Origin: DASXAI01 sp963798445
GTDB lineage: Bacteria; Actinomycetota; Acidimicrobiia; Acidimicrobiales; Ilumatobacteraceae
Assembly: GCA_963798445.1 (NCBI GenBank)
Contig: CAWCTH010000003.1
Location: forward strand, 1,054,001-1,118,000
Direction: 5' to 3'
DNA: 64,000 bases
The translations under genes and the position numbers were made by a program. Below, one piece after another: positions 9,272 through 17,944 of this stretch (the first letter of the stretch is position 1; each line of letters opens with the position of its first letter). The notes beneath the pieces were generated by a model that was not told the DNA's origin, ran no database searches, and saw only the letters and a list, made by a program, of their open reading frames with translations.

Positions 9272-9928
9272 TCAGTCGGGCGACCACTGGTCGGGCCGGA
9301 TGCCGAAGGCCTCGATGAACCGCTGCCAGCCGGTGGTCAGCGACAACGCGACGGCAAGCTCCAAGATGTCGTCGTCGTCGAAGTGGCGGCGCAGCTCGGC
9401 GTACTGCTCGTCATCGACGGCAGGGTGCTCCGATGCCAGGGTGTCGGCCAGGCGCAGGGCGGCGATCGTGGCGTCGTCGAGACCCGACGCCTCCAACGGA
9501 CCAGTCGCCCGTTGCACCTCGGCCTCCGTCAATCCACGGCGCGTCAACGACGCGCTCCGGGCGAGGCTTCAATGCACGCACTGGTTCTGGACGGCCGAGC
9601 GCACGCGACAGAGCTCGACGAGCTTCGGTGAGAGCCGGGACGCGTCGGTGTAGACGAACCGGACCCACTCCAGGAACAATTCCAGCACGGCGGGCCGCCG
9701 CGCCAGTGTGAGGAAGAGGTTGTCGTCCTCGTACGCTTTGTCGTACCAGACGGCGAGGCGATGCTTCAGCGCGTCTTCGAGGGCGGCGCGGTCGGCCTTC
9801 GGCAAGTGGCCGTGTTCGTTCATCGCCAGAGCTTCGCGCACCCCGGCCGTCGGCAACTCCGTCACATCGACCGACCCGACCGCTGTCACGGCGTCGTGAA
9901 CGTGAAACTCGATCGAGGAGGTGGTCAA
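9272..9928 (-). CDS. AhpD/carboxymuconolactone decarboxylase-like protein with in-frame TGA at CxxC (candidate selenoprotein)
   Basis: A continuous minus-strand frame of 219 codons is interrupted only by TGA at 9571-9569. Before it the product reads ...KLVELCRVRSAVQNQCVH; after it, SLARSASLTRRGLTEAEVQ and a helical CMD-fold tail ending AFGIRPDQWSPD. In CMD/AhpD-like proteins this site is the redox motif CxxC, so the TGA stands exactly where the second Cys is expected (C-V-H-TGA). Homology is evident on both sides in the same frame. Known AhpD-like selenoproteins use CxxU or UxxC. A perfect hairpin follows the TGA (separate entry). If read as Sec, the product has 218 residues and would be a thiol/selenol oxidoreductase; if not, it is a nonsense pseudogene. 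The start is uncertain: the TTG at 9928 has no clear ribosome site. Confidence 0.6.
9539..9555 (-). promoter_or_regulatory. Candidate bacterial SECIS hairpin after in-frame TGA
   Basis: On the coding (minus) strand the sequence is GCGCGTC-GTT-GACGCGC, a perfect 7-bp stem with a 3-nt loop. Thirteen nt lie between the TGA and the stem, so the apical loop begins 20 nt after the UGA, and its first base is G. The general bacterial SECIS model asks for a stem of at least about 4 bp, a small loop with a G in the first two positions, and a UGA-to-loop distance of roughly 16-37 nt; all are met. High GC makes chance hairpins common, so this is supportive and not proof. Confidence 0.5.
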
Positions 9929-9997
9929 GGCGACGTGCAGCAGTCATAGTTCGGACAGTGGCCCACCTCGGGGCCCGCAAGCGGAAGGGGACGGCTC

Positions 9998-10837
9998 GTG
10001 AACTCCGGTACTTCGTCAAGATCACGTCGGCGCTCACTGATCGTGGCCGCATCGGTCGTGCTGATCGCTGGTGCGCTCGCAGGCGCATATGGGCTGGCGT
10101 CCGCGTCGACGCCGTCGGACACGGCGACGATGTTCGTACCCCTCCCGCCGGTCCGGATCCTGGACACACGATCCGGGCTCGGAGCCGGTGGCGCCACACT
10201 CCCCTTGGCGGGTGGGACCGTGATCTCGCTACAAGTCACCGGTGCCGGCGGTGTACCAGCCGACGCCGTGGCCGTGCAGCTCAATGTCACCGCGACCCAG
10301 GGAACCGCTTCGGCCTTCTTGACCATCTGGCCGACCGGGTCGACTCGTCCCGACGCCTCCGTCCTGAACGTCATTCCCGGCCTCGACACGCCGAACATGA
10401 TCACCGCGCAACTCGGAACGAGTGGGCAGTTGTCGATCTTCACCAACACCGGAACGGTGCACGTGCTGGCCGACGTCGCCGGGTACTTCGTGCCCGCCAC
10501 CACCATCACCGGTGCGGTCGGGCAACCTACGCCGCCCAACCAGGTTCCGGCCGAGGCTCGCTGGACGGTGATGTGGCCCCTCGGCGCCGGCGGCGTCGGC
10601 CACATGGCGGTTCGCGAAGACGGCTCCATCCGCGATCAGAGCAACTTGACGGATACCTTGGCCAAGGTCGGGACTGGGCAATACTGCATCAGCGCCGCAG
10701 GAGCAACTGAGGGAGCCGTCGGTTCCATCCAAGTCGGTGGCCCCTTTGCCTCAATCAAGGTCTCGATGGGTGTCGGCTCGTTCTGCAACGCGGTCTCGGG
10801 TTCGAACATCACCGTCGAGATCACTCAGCTCGGCTGA
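9998..10837 (+). CDS. Secreted protein with an ILDTR beta-repeat module
   Basis: The 279-residue protein starts at GTG 9998, preceded by AAGGGG. It has a twin-basic N-region (SRSRRRS) and a hydrophobic signal segment (LIVAASVVLIAGALAG). Residues about 45-170 form one module: it begins PVRILDTRSGLGA, contains VQLNVTATQG and FLTIWPTG, and closes with VLADVAGYF. The same module recurs three times at the C-terminus of the giant secreted protein at 19532-24952. The C-terminal 100 residues have two Cys that could pair (QYCIS and SFCNA). It is presumably an exported surface or adhesion protein; its ligand is unknown. Confidence 0.78.
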   Translation: MNSGTSSRSRRRSLIVAASVVLIAGALAGAYGLASASTPSDTATMFVPLPPVRILDTRSGLGAGGATLPLAGGTVISLQVTGAGGVPADAVAVQLNVTATQGTASAFLTIWPTGSTRPDASVLNVIPGLDTPNMITAQLGTSGQLSIFTNTGTVHVLADVAGYFVPATTITGAVGQPTPPNQVPAEARWTVMWPLGAGGVGHMAVREDGSIRDQSNLTDTLAKVGTGQYCISAAGATEGAVGSIQVGGPFASIKVSMGVGSFCNAVSGSNITVEITQLG

Positions 10838-10965
10838 CCGCCGAGTCGAGGAGTCACCACTCATCCCGGCCGACCTCGAAGACACCTGCCGCCAGGGAGG
10901 GCACCACGGTCAGCGCGTGGCTAGCCGAGATGCCCACCCAGGCAGGCCGATGTACGGTGAACCGA

Positions 10966-11433
10966 GTGGACGACCTCAACGCACGGTTTCGCAAGTTGGA
11001 GGCTGAAGCCGCCATCGTTCGCCTGAAGGCGCAGTACGCCCGCTTCGCCGACGACGGCTACGACGCCGACGGCATCGCTGGGCTCTTCACCCCGGACGGC
11101 GTTTGGGACGGCGGGGACCTATTCGGCCGAGCCGAAGGCGTGGAGGCCATTCGCGCACACTTTGCTCACGCGTCCGACCGGATTCCATGGGCGCTTCACT
11201 TCACGCTGAACCCCATCATCGACGTGAGCGAAGACGGACGTTCCGCAACTGGAAGCTGGTATCTCTGGCAACCGTGCTTGCGCAAGCGTTCGTCTGCTCC
11301 TATGCCGATCCTGTCCTGGCTGACCGGCACGTACGCGGATAGCTACCAGCTGACAGCTGACGGATGGCGGTTCCATCAGGTCGAGGTCCGAGCTCGTTGG
11401 CTAGAAGCACCACCGCCGATGCCTTCCTCGTAA
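10966..11433 (+). CDS. SnoaL-like (NTF2 fold) protein
   Basis: The sequence has the SnoaL_4 pattern: an N-terminal helix (RKLEAEAAIVRLKAQYARFADDG), the FTPDGVWDGGDLFGRAEGVEAIRAHF segment, HFTLNPIIDVSEDG and a C-terminal strand with WRFHQVEV. These proteins are small cone-shaped barrels found as polyketide cyclases, dehydratases or ring-hydroxylation small subunits. The frame extends upstream to 10930; GTG at 10966 (or 10957) gives the family's normal start just before the helix. It precedes two HpaB-family genes on the same strand, separated by about 240 bp, so a shared aromatic or polyketide pathway is possible but unproven. Confidence 0.75.
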   Translation: MDDLNARFRKLEAEAAIVRLKAQYARFADDGYDADGIAGLFTPDGVWDGGDLFGRAEGVEAIRAHFAHASDRIPWALHFTLNPIIDVSEDGRSATGSWYLWQPCLRKRSSAPMPILSWLTGTYADSYQLTADGWRFHQVEVRARWLEAPPPMPSS

Positions 11434-11580
11434 CCGCCGTGGGGCATCGGGCGGCGGCGGTTTGGCATTTCCCCTGGCGCCACTCGGCTGGTCGACGTCC
11501 GTCGGCTGGATGCGCTGGCTGGTGCGTCGGGTAGGGTCCTGGAGCCATGCAGAGGTGTTGAAGTACGGGGTTGCGAGGGG

Positions 11581-11607
11581 GCAGGACGCGATCAAAACGG
11601 GTCCTGC
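11581..11607. repeat. Inverted repeat upstream of the HpaB-family genes
   Basis: GCAGGAC and GTCCTGC form a perfect 7-bp inverted repeat around a 13-nt AT-richer loop. It lies 70 bp before the first HpaB-family start and about 150 bp after the SnoaL-like stop. No T-run follows, so it may be an operator or a weak terminator. Confidence 0.4.
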
Positions 11608-11676
11608 GCGCCTCCAGCCTTCCCGGCGCGAGCTGAACGGCGCGCGGATGACGTCGAGCAGAGGAGCCTGGAGCGA

Positions 11677-13008
11677 ATGCTCACCGCAGAGGACTACCGG
11701 CAATCGATTCGCGACGGGCGGGCGTCGTACCTCGAGGGCCGGCGCATCGAGGACCCGGTCACGCACCCGCTCCTGCGGGTATCCGTCGACTGGGTGGCGA
11801 GCACCTACGAGCAGACGTGTACGGCTGACCCCGGGGCCCGCAACCCGATCTTCGACCAGCCGGCCACTCCGGCTGAGCTCGACGAGCAGATGAGCTTCCT
11901 CATCGAGGCGGACGTCACTGCCGCCAGCACGGCGGGCTGCATGGCGTTGGTCAACGTGGCCCCGCGCCTGGCCGAGGCGGATCCCGCCTACCGGGACCGG
12001 CTCGAGCGGTTCCTGCGGCGGTGTCGAGAAGACGACCTCCGGGTTGCCGCCGCGGTCGAGGACGGCGGCGCGCTACGAGTCGTGCGCCGCACCAAGGACG
12101 GCATCGTGCTGCAGGGTGCGAAGCGGCACGTCCTCGGAGCGGCGGTGGTGCACGAGCTGTGCGTCGTTCCGTCAGGCGCGGTATCGCAGGCGGACGCCGA
12201 CCGGGCGGTCGCGTGCGCGGTGGCGGTCGAGACCCCGGGACTCAAGATCATCAGCATCACCACCGCGCCCCGCGCCGAGGACCCACGGCACTTCCCGATC
12301 AGCCGCGAAAAGAGCATCCCCGACTGCACCGTGCTCTTCGACGAGGTGTTCGTGCCCTGGGATCGGGTGTTCCTCGACGGCGAGGTGGCGTACTCGGCCG
12401 CGCTCGCGGACGCGCTGGGCACGTGGGAGCGCGCCCGCGCCGCCGCGACCCTTGCGGACGAGGCGGAGCTGATCTTCGGACTGGCCCAGACGATCGTCGA
12501 GATGAACGGCGTACCTGACGCCACCCACATCCTCGACAAGCTGAGCAAGATGGCCGTGTGGGCGTCGATGTGCCGCGCCGGCTGGACGGCGGCACTCGCG
12601 TATGCCGAGACAACGGAGGCGGGGATGGTCGTTCCCGCGGACGCCCACGTGTACGCCACGATGGCCTACGGCCGAAGCCTCTTCAACGAGATGGTTTCCT
12701 ATCTGCACGACGTCTCCGGTGGACTGCTGTTGACCTGCCCGACCGTCGCGGACTACGAGAACCCGGACACGCACGCGTACATGGAGAAGTACCTCCGGAC
12801 GATGGACGGGGTCACGGGCGAGGATCGGATGAAGATCTTCCACGTCATCCGCGACCTCACGGCCGACCACTACGGTGGCTGGGCCAAAGTCTCCAACCAG
12901 ATGGTCGGCGGCGGCCTCCACGCGCAGCGGATGGCGACGCTGCGAACGTTCCCGTCGGAAGCGGCCAAGGCGAGAGCGCGGCGGGTGGCCCGAATCCCGG
13001 AGCGGTAA
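11677..13008 (+). CDS. 4-hydroxyphenylacetate 3-hydroxylase (HpaB) family protein, copy 1
   Basis: The 443-residue protein belongs to the HpaB/PvcC/4-hydroxybutyryl-CoA dehydratase superfamily (acyl-CoA dehydrogenase fold). Family marks are the opening LTAEDYRQSIRDGRASYLEGRRI, the central P-RAEDPRHFPISR followed by VLFDEVFVPWDRVFLDGE, and the C-terminal DLTADHYGGW. Members are FADH2-using hydroxylases or radical flavin dehydratases. The iron-sulfur Cys set of the dehydratases is not evident, which favours a monooxygenase role, but no flavin reductase lies next to it. GGAG is present 9 nt upstream of the ATG. The second copy follows after 64 bp. Confidence 0.8.
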   Translation: MLTAEDYRQSIRDGRASYLEGRRIEDPVTHPLLRVSVDWVASTYEQTCTADPGARNPIFDQPATPAELDEQMSFLIEADVTAASTAGCMALVNVAPRLAEADPAYRDRLERFLRRCREDDLRVAAAVEDGGALRVVRRTKDGIVLQGAKRHVLGAAVVHELCVVPSGAVSQADADRAVACAVAVETPGLKIISITTAPRAEDPRHFPISREKSIPDCTVLFDEVFVPWDRVFLDGEVAYSAALADALGTWERARAAATLADEAELIFGLAQTIVEMNGVPDATHILDKLSKMAVWASMCRAGWTAALAYAETTEAGMVVPADAHVYATMAYGRSLFNEMVSYLHDVSGGLLLTCPTVADYENPDTHAYMEKYLRTMDGVTGEDRMKIFHVIRDLTADHYGGWAKVSNQMVGGGLHAQRMATLRTFPSEAAKARARRVARIPER

Positions 13009-13072
13009 CTACCGCTCCATCTCTGATCTGGACAACGCAAGGGTGACGACCCGCAGGAGGGTAGGCAAGCTC

Positions 13073-14494
13073 ATGATGATGACCGGCGAGCAGTACAAGG
13101 AATCCCTGAAAGATGGGCGGTACACGTACCTCGATGGCAAGCGCGTCACCGATCCGGCCAACGAACCGAGGCTGAAGGCCGCCGTCGACGCCGCCGCGGA
13201 CGTGTACGACAGCTTCTATTCGGATGATTCCGACGCGTTCAACCCGATCTATGTCATGCCGAAGTCGATCGAGGAGTTCCGCGAGCGCGAGCGGCTCCTC
13301 GCCAGAGGCAAAGGTGACATGACCCTGGGGACTACGGGTGTCATCCTGCTCACACTCGTCACCGCGGCACCGGAACTGGCGAAGCTGAAGCCGGTCTACC
13401 GCGAGGCCATCTACGAGTACATCGCCTACGCCCGCAAGAACGACCTTCGCTGCGCGGAGAGCATCACGGACGCCAAGGGCCACCGCAAGCTCCGTCCCAG
13501 CAAGCAATCGGATCCGGACTTCTACGTCCACGTCGTCGACCGGACCTCCGATGGCGTGTACATCAACGGCTGCAAGATGCACATCAGCGGTTCCTCGGTC
13601 GGCCACGAGCAGGTCGTGCTCCCCACCAAGGCGATGCGGCCGGGCGAGGAAGAGTACGCGATCGCCTGCGCCGTGCCGGTCAACGCGCCGGGCGTCAGCG
13701 TCATCGACACCACCTACGCCCCCTACGGCGAGCAGGATCCGCGGAACTTCCCGGTCAGTGGGCATCGAAGCTCCCCCGAAGGCTTCGTCGTCTTCGACAA
13801 CGTGTTCGTGCCCAACGAGCGGATCTTCCTCGACGGCGAGGTGCAGCAGGCGGCGGTCCTGGCCCACTCCCTCGGACTGTGGGAGCGAGCGGCAGGCGTC
13901 ACCCACGGCGGCGCCGGGCTCGAGCGGGAGGTTGGCCTCGCCGCGTTGCTGGCCGAGGCGAACGGCGTCGAGAACGAGCCCCACATCAAAGACGCCCTCG
14001 CCACGCTCGTCATCCACTCCACCATGTGCAAGGCAGCCGGCGAAGCGGCGATGGCGAACGGTCAGCAGAACGAAGACGGCATCCTGACGCCGTCACCGCT
14101 CTACATCAGCGCGCTCAAGTACTACAAGAACGAGTTCCACGCCAAGCTGCTCGACATCCTGCACGACATCGCCGGGACACTCACCGTCAACGCACCGACG
14201 TTCGCCGACTTCGAGCACCCCGAACTCCACGACGGCCTCGAAGCCATGCTCGCGACGTCGACGCTGTCGGCCGAGCAGCGGCTGCGCCTCTTCCACTACC
14301 TCCGGGACACCACGGCGGACGCGTATGGCGGTTGGGCGTTCGCCACCGGCCAGCTCTCAGGTGGCGGCCAGCACGCCCAACGCCTCGTCACCATGCGGCA
14401 CTTCGACATGCAGCACGCCAAGAGCCTGGCGCGCCGAATCCTGGAACCCGCCAGCAACGACGCACAGGAGCAGGTCGCGGTGGGCCCGACCTGA
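13073..14494 (+). CDS. 4-hydroxyphenylacetate 3-hydroxylase (HpaB) family protein, copy 2
   Basis: The 473-residue product is a second member of the HpaB superfamily, with MTGEQYKESLKDGRYTYLDGKRV at the start, YGEQDPRNFPVSG and VVFDNVFVPNERIFLDGE in the middle, and DTTADAYGGW near the end. It is clearly paralogous to copy 1, aligning end to end. Several ATG codons (13073-13081) follow an AGGAGGG at 13055-13061; the first is used here. The frame runs upstream to 12875 inside copy 1, which is not taken as real. Two tandem divergent copies may form a heteromer or act on different substrates; this is inference. Confidence 0.8.
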   Translation: MMMTGEQYKESLKDGRYTYLDGKRVTDPANEPRLKAAVDAAADVYDSFYSDDSDAFNPIYVMPKSIEEFRERERLLARGKGDMTLGTTGVILLTLVTAAPELAKLKPVYREAIYEYIAYARKNDLRCAESITDAKGHRKLRPSKQSDPDFYVHVVDRTSDGVYINGCKMHISGSSVGHEQVVLPTKAMRPGEEEYAIACAVPVNAPGVSVIDTTYAPYGEQDPRNFPVSGHRSSPEGFVVFDNVFVPNERIFLDGEVQQAAVLAHSLGLWERAAGVTHGGAGLEREVGLAALLAEANGVENEPHIKDALATLVIHSTMCKAAGEAAMANGQQNEDGILTPSPLYISALKYYKNEFHAKLLDILHDIAGTLTVNAPTFADFEHPELHDGLEAMLATSTLSAEQRLRLFHYLRDTTADAYGGWAFATGQLSGGGQHAQRLVTMRHFDMQHAKSLARRILEPASNDAQEQVAVGPT

Positions 14495-14526
14495 GGGCGG
14501 CACGGCCGCAGCGACGACGATAACGC

Positions 14527-15789
14527 TCAGACGTCGGGGAGAGCCTGGGCCAGTGCCTTCTGCACCGCGGGCGCGGGTTCGGGTCCCTTCTCACCTGGAA
14601 GCGGGATGTCGCTGTTGACGAGAACGATGATCGTGGTGTCGCGGTCGTAGTTGTGCATGACCGCGGTGGTGTAGCCAGGGATCTGTCCGTCGTGGCCCCA
14701 CCAACCGCCCAGGTCGCCGATCCCGAAGCCGTAACCAGCGGTGGCCGTGTTCGGGGCGATCGTGCGGTTGATCGAGTCCCGTCTCATCTGCTGGGTCTCG
14801 GGATTGAGGATGCCCTCGCCGGTGAAGAGCGCGTGGGCCCAGATCTCGAGATCCTCGAGGGTGGAGATGACCTCGCCCGCCGTGTAGGCCTCGGACGGGT
14901 TCCAGCCGGTCGCGTCGGCGGTGGCTCCGTCGTCCTGGCCCTGCTCGGTCACGCCGCGGAGGTAGGGGTCGCCGATGGCGTTCGACTCGCCGGGGAAGGT
15001 GGTGTCGGTCATGCCAAGCGGACCGAAGAGCCGCTGCTGGAAGACGTCGGCGATCGGCTGACCGGTGACCTGCTCGATCACCATGCCGAGGAGCACGTAG
15101 TTCGTGTTCGAGTACTGCCACCCCTCGCCCGGGGCGAACTCAGCCGGCTGGCCCTGCTCGAACGCGATCAGCTCTTTAGGGGTCCACGCCTTCAGCGGGT
15201 CGGCGAACAGCTGCTGCTGGAAGGCATCCGACGCGGTGTACGGCGCGATCCCCGAGGTCATCTCCGCCAGCTGCTCGATAGTCGCCGTGTCGCCGTTGGG
15301 CATCCCGGGGACGTAGTCACCAATCGGGTCGGTCAGGTCGAGTGCGCCCTCCTCGGCGAGCTGGAGGATGACGGTCGCCGTCATGGTCTTGGTCAGGCTC
15401 CCCACCCGGGTGTGGTCGGTCGGGGTGGGCGCGCGGTCGAGGTCCTCACCGGCGGTGCCGGAGGTGCCGATCCAGGTTCCCTGCGGCGAACGCACGAGCG
15501 CGATGACGCCGGGGAAGCCGCCGGTGGCGCGCGTCTCGTCGAGAACCTTTTGGAAGGACGTGCGAGTGGCGTCGTCGAAACCCGCCGCCCCGCTGGTGGA
15601 TGTAGTGGTCGCAGGGGTCGTCCCGGCGGTGGTCCCCGGTGGCCGCGACGACGTCGTACCCGCCGCGTTCGGGGTGGTCGACCCGCAGGCGGCGGCGAGG
15701 GCCAGGACGGGCACGACGGCGGCGCCCGCTAGCGCGCGACGTCTCCGTCGCGGTCGGGGGGCGGGGCGGGGCTGCTTTCGCTGATCCAT
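14527..15789 (-). CDS. Class C beta-lactamase-like serine hydrolase, lipoprotein
   Basis: The 420-residue product has an Arg-rich N-region, a hydrophobic stretch and a lipobox (LAAAC, Cys 35), then a Thr-rich linker. The serine hydrolase motifs are all present: SLTK (Ser 131, Lys 134), YSN (226-228) and GHDG near residue 373 (the KTG-equivalent HxG). This is the D-alanyl-D-alanine carboxypeptidase/esterase EstB branch. It would act outside the membrane, on peptidoglycan or small esters. The ATG at 15789 has AAAGGAAG upstream; an in-frame upstream start at 15891 would overlap the alpha/beta hydrolase gene and is rejected. It is the last gene of the TetR-led minus-strand unit. Confidence 0.88.
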   Translation of the reverse strand: MDQRKQPRPAPRPRRRRRALAGAAVVPVLALAAACGSTTPNAAGTTSSRPPGTTAGTTPATTTSTSGAAGFDDATRTSFQKVLDETRATGGFPGVIALVRSPQGTWIGTSGTAGEDLDRAPTPTDHTRVGSLTKTMTATVILQLAEEGALDLTDPIGDYVPGMPNGDTATIEQLAEMTSGIAPYTASDAFQQQLFADPLKAWTPKELIAFEQGQPAEFAPGEGWQYSNTNYVLLGMVIEQVTGQPIADVFQQRLFGPLGMTDTTFPGESNAIGDPYLRGVTEQGQDDGATADATGWNPSEAYTAGEVISTLEDLEIWAHALFTGEGILNPETQQMRRDSINRTIAPNTATAGYGFGIGDLGGWWGHDGQIPGYTTAVMHNYDRDTTIIVLVNSDIPLPGEKGPEPAPAVQKALAQALPDV

Positions 15790-15887
15790 GGTGATTCGCT
15801 TCCTTTGCATCGGGAACGGGCGCTGGTTCGCGTCCGTGGTCGGTGCCGGGATCGCCCGGCGGTCAGGTCGGGATCGCTCGGCGCCGG

Positions 15888-17069
15888 TCACGACGCGAAG
15901 TGCTCAGCGACGAAGCCGAAGACGCTGGCGTAGTAGCGGGCCTGGCCCATGCCCTCGCAGTGGCCGCCTGAGCCGTCGGCGTCCTTGAACATCTCGAATT
16001 GCTTGGGTACGTTCAGGCGGTCGTAGAAGTCCTTGGCGGTGGCCTCGGCGTAGTCGCCTTCGCCGTAGGACACATAGGTCGGACAGGCGATCGCCTCGAC
16101 GTCGACGACCCATCGCTTCATCTCCCGGACGTAGTCGAGCGGCTGGTCCAGGTTGTGGGCCTTGAAGCGGCTGAGCCAGTACTCCAGCTTGGCGAGGCCC
16201 TGGTTCACCTTCCAGAACGCGTCGTTGAACGCCGGATCGTCGTCCTCGATCATCTTCAGCCACGGCGCCGGCAGTTGGGCCCGGATGACCGCGAACATGT
16301 CGGTCTGGGCGGGATCGGCGGCGAGGGCTCCGATGCGGTGGTCGGCACCGGCGGCCCGAGGGGCGAGGTAGCCGCCGAAGCTGCGCCCGATCATCGCCAC
16401 ACGATCCGACGCCAAGACGTCGTAACCGGCCACGAAGTCGAGCACCGGGCCGACGACGGCCTCGAAGTCGTGACGGAAGCCGAGCCCGCTCTCGTACAGC
16501 ATCTCGCCCTGACCAGGACCGCCGAACATCACGACGTTCATGCCGCGGAGCGCCCCCTCGAGGCCGCCCAGGTTGTACGACTCCTCGATCGGCGAGTCGT
16601 AGCCTGCCGGGATCAGGGCGGTGGGCCCGGACCGGTCACCGACGCCCCACAGGACGTAGGCGGGGATTGCCACGCCATCCTCGTAGGGGATCTCGACTAC
16701 CTCGGCCGCGACCGGGAGGCGGGGCAGGGCCTTGCGGAACATGTCCTGGCTCAGGCGGAAGGACTCGAGCAGCTGCGCGCCGTGCGGGTCGCGGCGGCAG
16801 AAGAAGTAGGCAGAGCGGTAGCACTCGCTCGCCCGCAGATAGGCATCGCCCGCATCTCGGGAAGCACCGGCCAGCTCGGACGCCTCGGCCAGCTGCCGGT
16901 TGGACTCGCCGGCCGCGAACCACTCGCCGTGCCAGCTCTCGAGGTTGCCAGGCTCGATGCGGTGGGCGATCGCGAAGACCTCCCCCACGTCGCACATGCG
17001 GCTCGACGCCTTGGCGAACGTGCGCTGCAACTGCCGGTCGAACTCGGCGTCGTCGAAGTACAGCTTCAT
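15888..17069 (-). CDS. Alpha/beta hydrolase (2,6-dihydropseudooxynicotine hydrolase-like)
   Basis: The 393-residue protein has an N-terminal helical segment (residues 1-120) and an alpha/beta hydrolase domain. The nucleophile elbow is GRSFGG (Ser 230), an acidic residue lies in SYGEGDYAEA, and the catalytic His is in GGHCEGMG near residue 372. The long helical N-domain and GGPGQG motif match the DUF1100/FrsA-like group that includes 2,6-dihydropseudooxynicotine hydrolase, which cleaves C-C bonds. The true substrate is not readable. It sits between an MDMPI-fold gene (113-bp gap) and a serine hydrolase gene (98-bp gap) on the same strand. Confidence 0.85.
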   Translation of the reverse strand: MKLYFDDAEFDRQLQRTFAKASSRMCDVGEVFAIAHRIEPGNLESWHGEWFAAGESNRQLAEASELAGASRDAGDAYLRASECYRSAYFFCRRDPHGAQLLESFRLSQDMFRKALPRLPVAAEVVEIPYEDGVAIPAYVLWGVGDRSGPTALIPAGYDSPIEESYNLGGLEGALRGMNVVMFGGPGQGEMLYESGLGFRHDFEAVVGPVLDFVAGYDVLASDRVAMIGRSFGGYLAPRAAGADHRIGALAADPAQTDMFAVIRAQLPAPWLKMIEDDDPAFNDAFWKVNQGLAKLEYWLSRFKAHNLDQPLDYVREMKRWVVDVEAIACPTYVSYGEGDYAEATAKDFYDRLNVPKQFEMFKDADGSGGHCEGMGQARYYASVFGFVAEHFAS

Positions 17070-17182
17070 GGTCGTGCGCTTTCTGGTTCGTGGTAGGGGG
17101 CGGGGTGCTCGGGGCGCCGCGGGTGAAGTCCGATCGGCCCTGGCGGGTGCGCCGGGACTCCCCGGGCGTCGGGACCGTCGAC

Positions 17183-17944
17183 CTAGAGGGGGAGGGTGTG
17201 GCGCAGCACTCCGGTGCCCTCGGCCCGTTCGGCCAGGATGGTGATGAAATCGAGGGTGTCGATGCGGATCACCTCGCCGCCGTCGCCTGCGATGTAGGTA
17301 CCGCCGGCAGGCCCCGTGAGCTCGAGGACGAACGGTTCACCGTGAAGGGCCGCCCACTCGGCGACGATGTCGGCAACGATGCGACCGTCGTGCTCGTCGT
17401 CGAGGTCCATCGCGTGACCGGTGGCGGCGGCGATGTCCATGCGGTGCGCCCAGACGTCGCGGGTGAAGCCGATGTCGAACAAGTAGGCGAGGGGCTGGCG
17501 GCCGACCGGCGCCGGCAGGTTGAGCAGGGGCAGACGGGCGATCAGCCGCGGCATCTTGGCGCGGGCGGTCCGGGCCTTCTCCGCACTGGTTTCCCACTCG
17601 GCGATGAGCTCGCCGGTGGTGAGGTCCGCCCGCTCGCGGACCTGGATCTCGTTCATGCCGTCCCACCAGTACCGCGCGCCGATCTCCGCCACCACGGGCT
17701 TGCCGGCGCGGACCTGCCGCAGGAACTCGCGAAGCGACATCTGCCCGGCGGCAGAGCCAACGACGTGGGCCGCCATCGCCCGCACGTCCCAGAGGTCACA
17801 GGCGGTCGGCTTGGTCCAGTCGTCAGCGTCGAGGCTGCGGAGTTGATCGGCGAACTTGCGGTTCTCGACAGCGGTGATCGCCATCGCCTCGTCGTGGGTG
17901 ATCCGGTCGATCGTGGTCACATCGATCGAGGCGTTCGTCATCAT
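17183..17944 (-). CDS. Maleylpyruvate isomerase (MDMPI/DinB-fold) family protein
   Basis: The 253-residue protein has the TIGR03083-type layout: an N-terminal four-helix DinB-like domain with CDLWDVRAMAAHVVGS and GFTRDVWAHRMDIA supplying the likely metal ligands (His, Asp/Glu, His), and a small C-terminal alpha/beta domain. Such actinobacterial proteins are thought to use mycothiol or a metal, but most are uncharacterised. Its ATG overlaps the stop of the TetR gene (ATGA), so translation is probably coupled. The substrate is unknown. Confidence 0.83.
   Translation of the reverse strand: MMTNASIDVTTIDRITHDEAMAITAVENRKFADQLRSLDADDWTKPTACDLWDVRAMAAHVVGSAAGQMSLREFLRQVRAGKPVVAEIGARYWWDGMNEIQVRERADLTTGELIAEWETSAEKARTARAKMPRLIARLPLLNLPAPVGRQPLAYLFDIGFTRDVWAHRMDIAAATGHAMDLDDEHDGRIVADIVAEWAALHGEPFVLELTGPAGGTYIAGDGGEVIRIDTLDFITILAERAEGTGVLRHTLPL

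Noticed and set aside
11434..11676. Gene between SnoaL-like and HpaB-like genes
   Set aside because: The only frames are antisense or Arg/Pro-rich shadows; the stretch holds the inverted repeat and ribosome site only.
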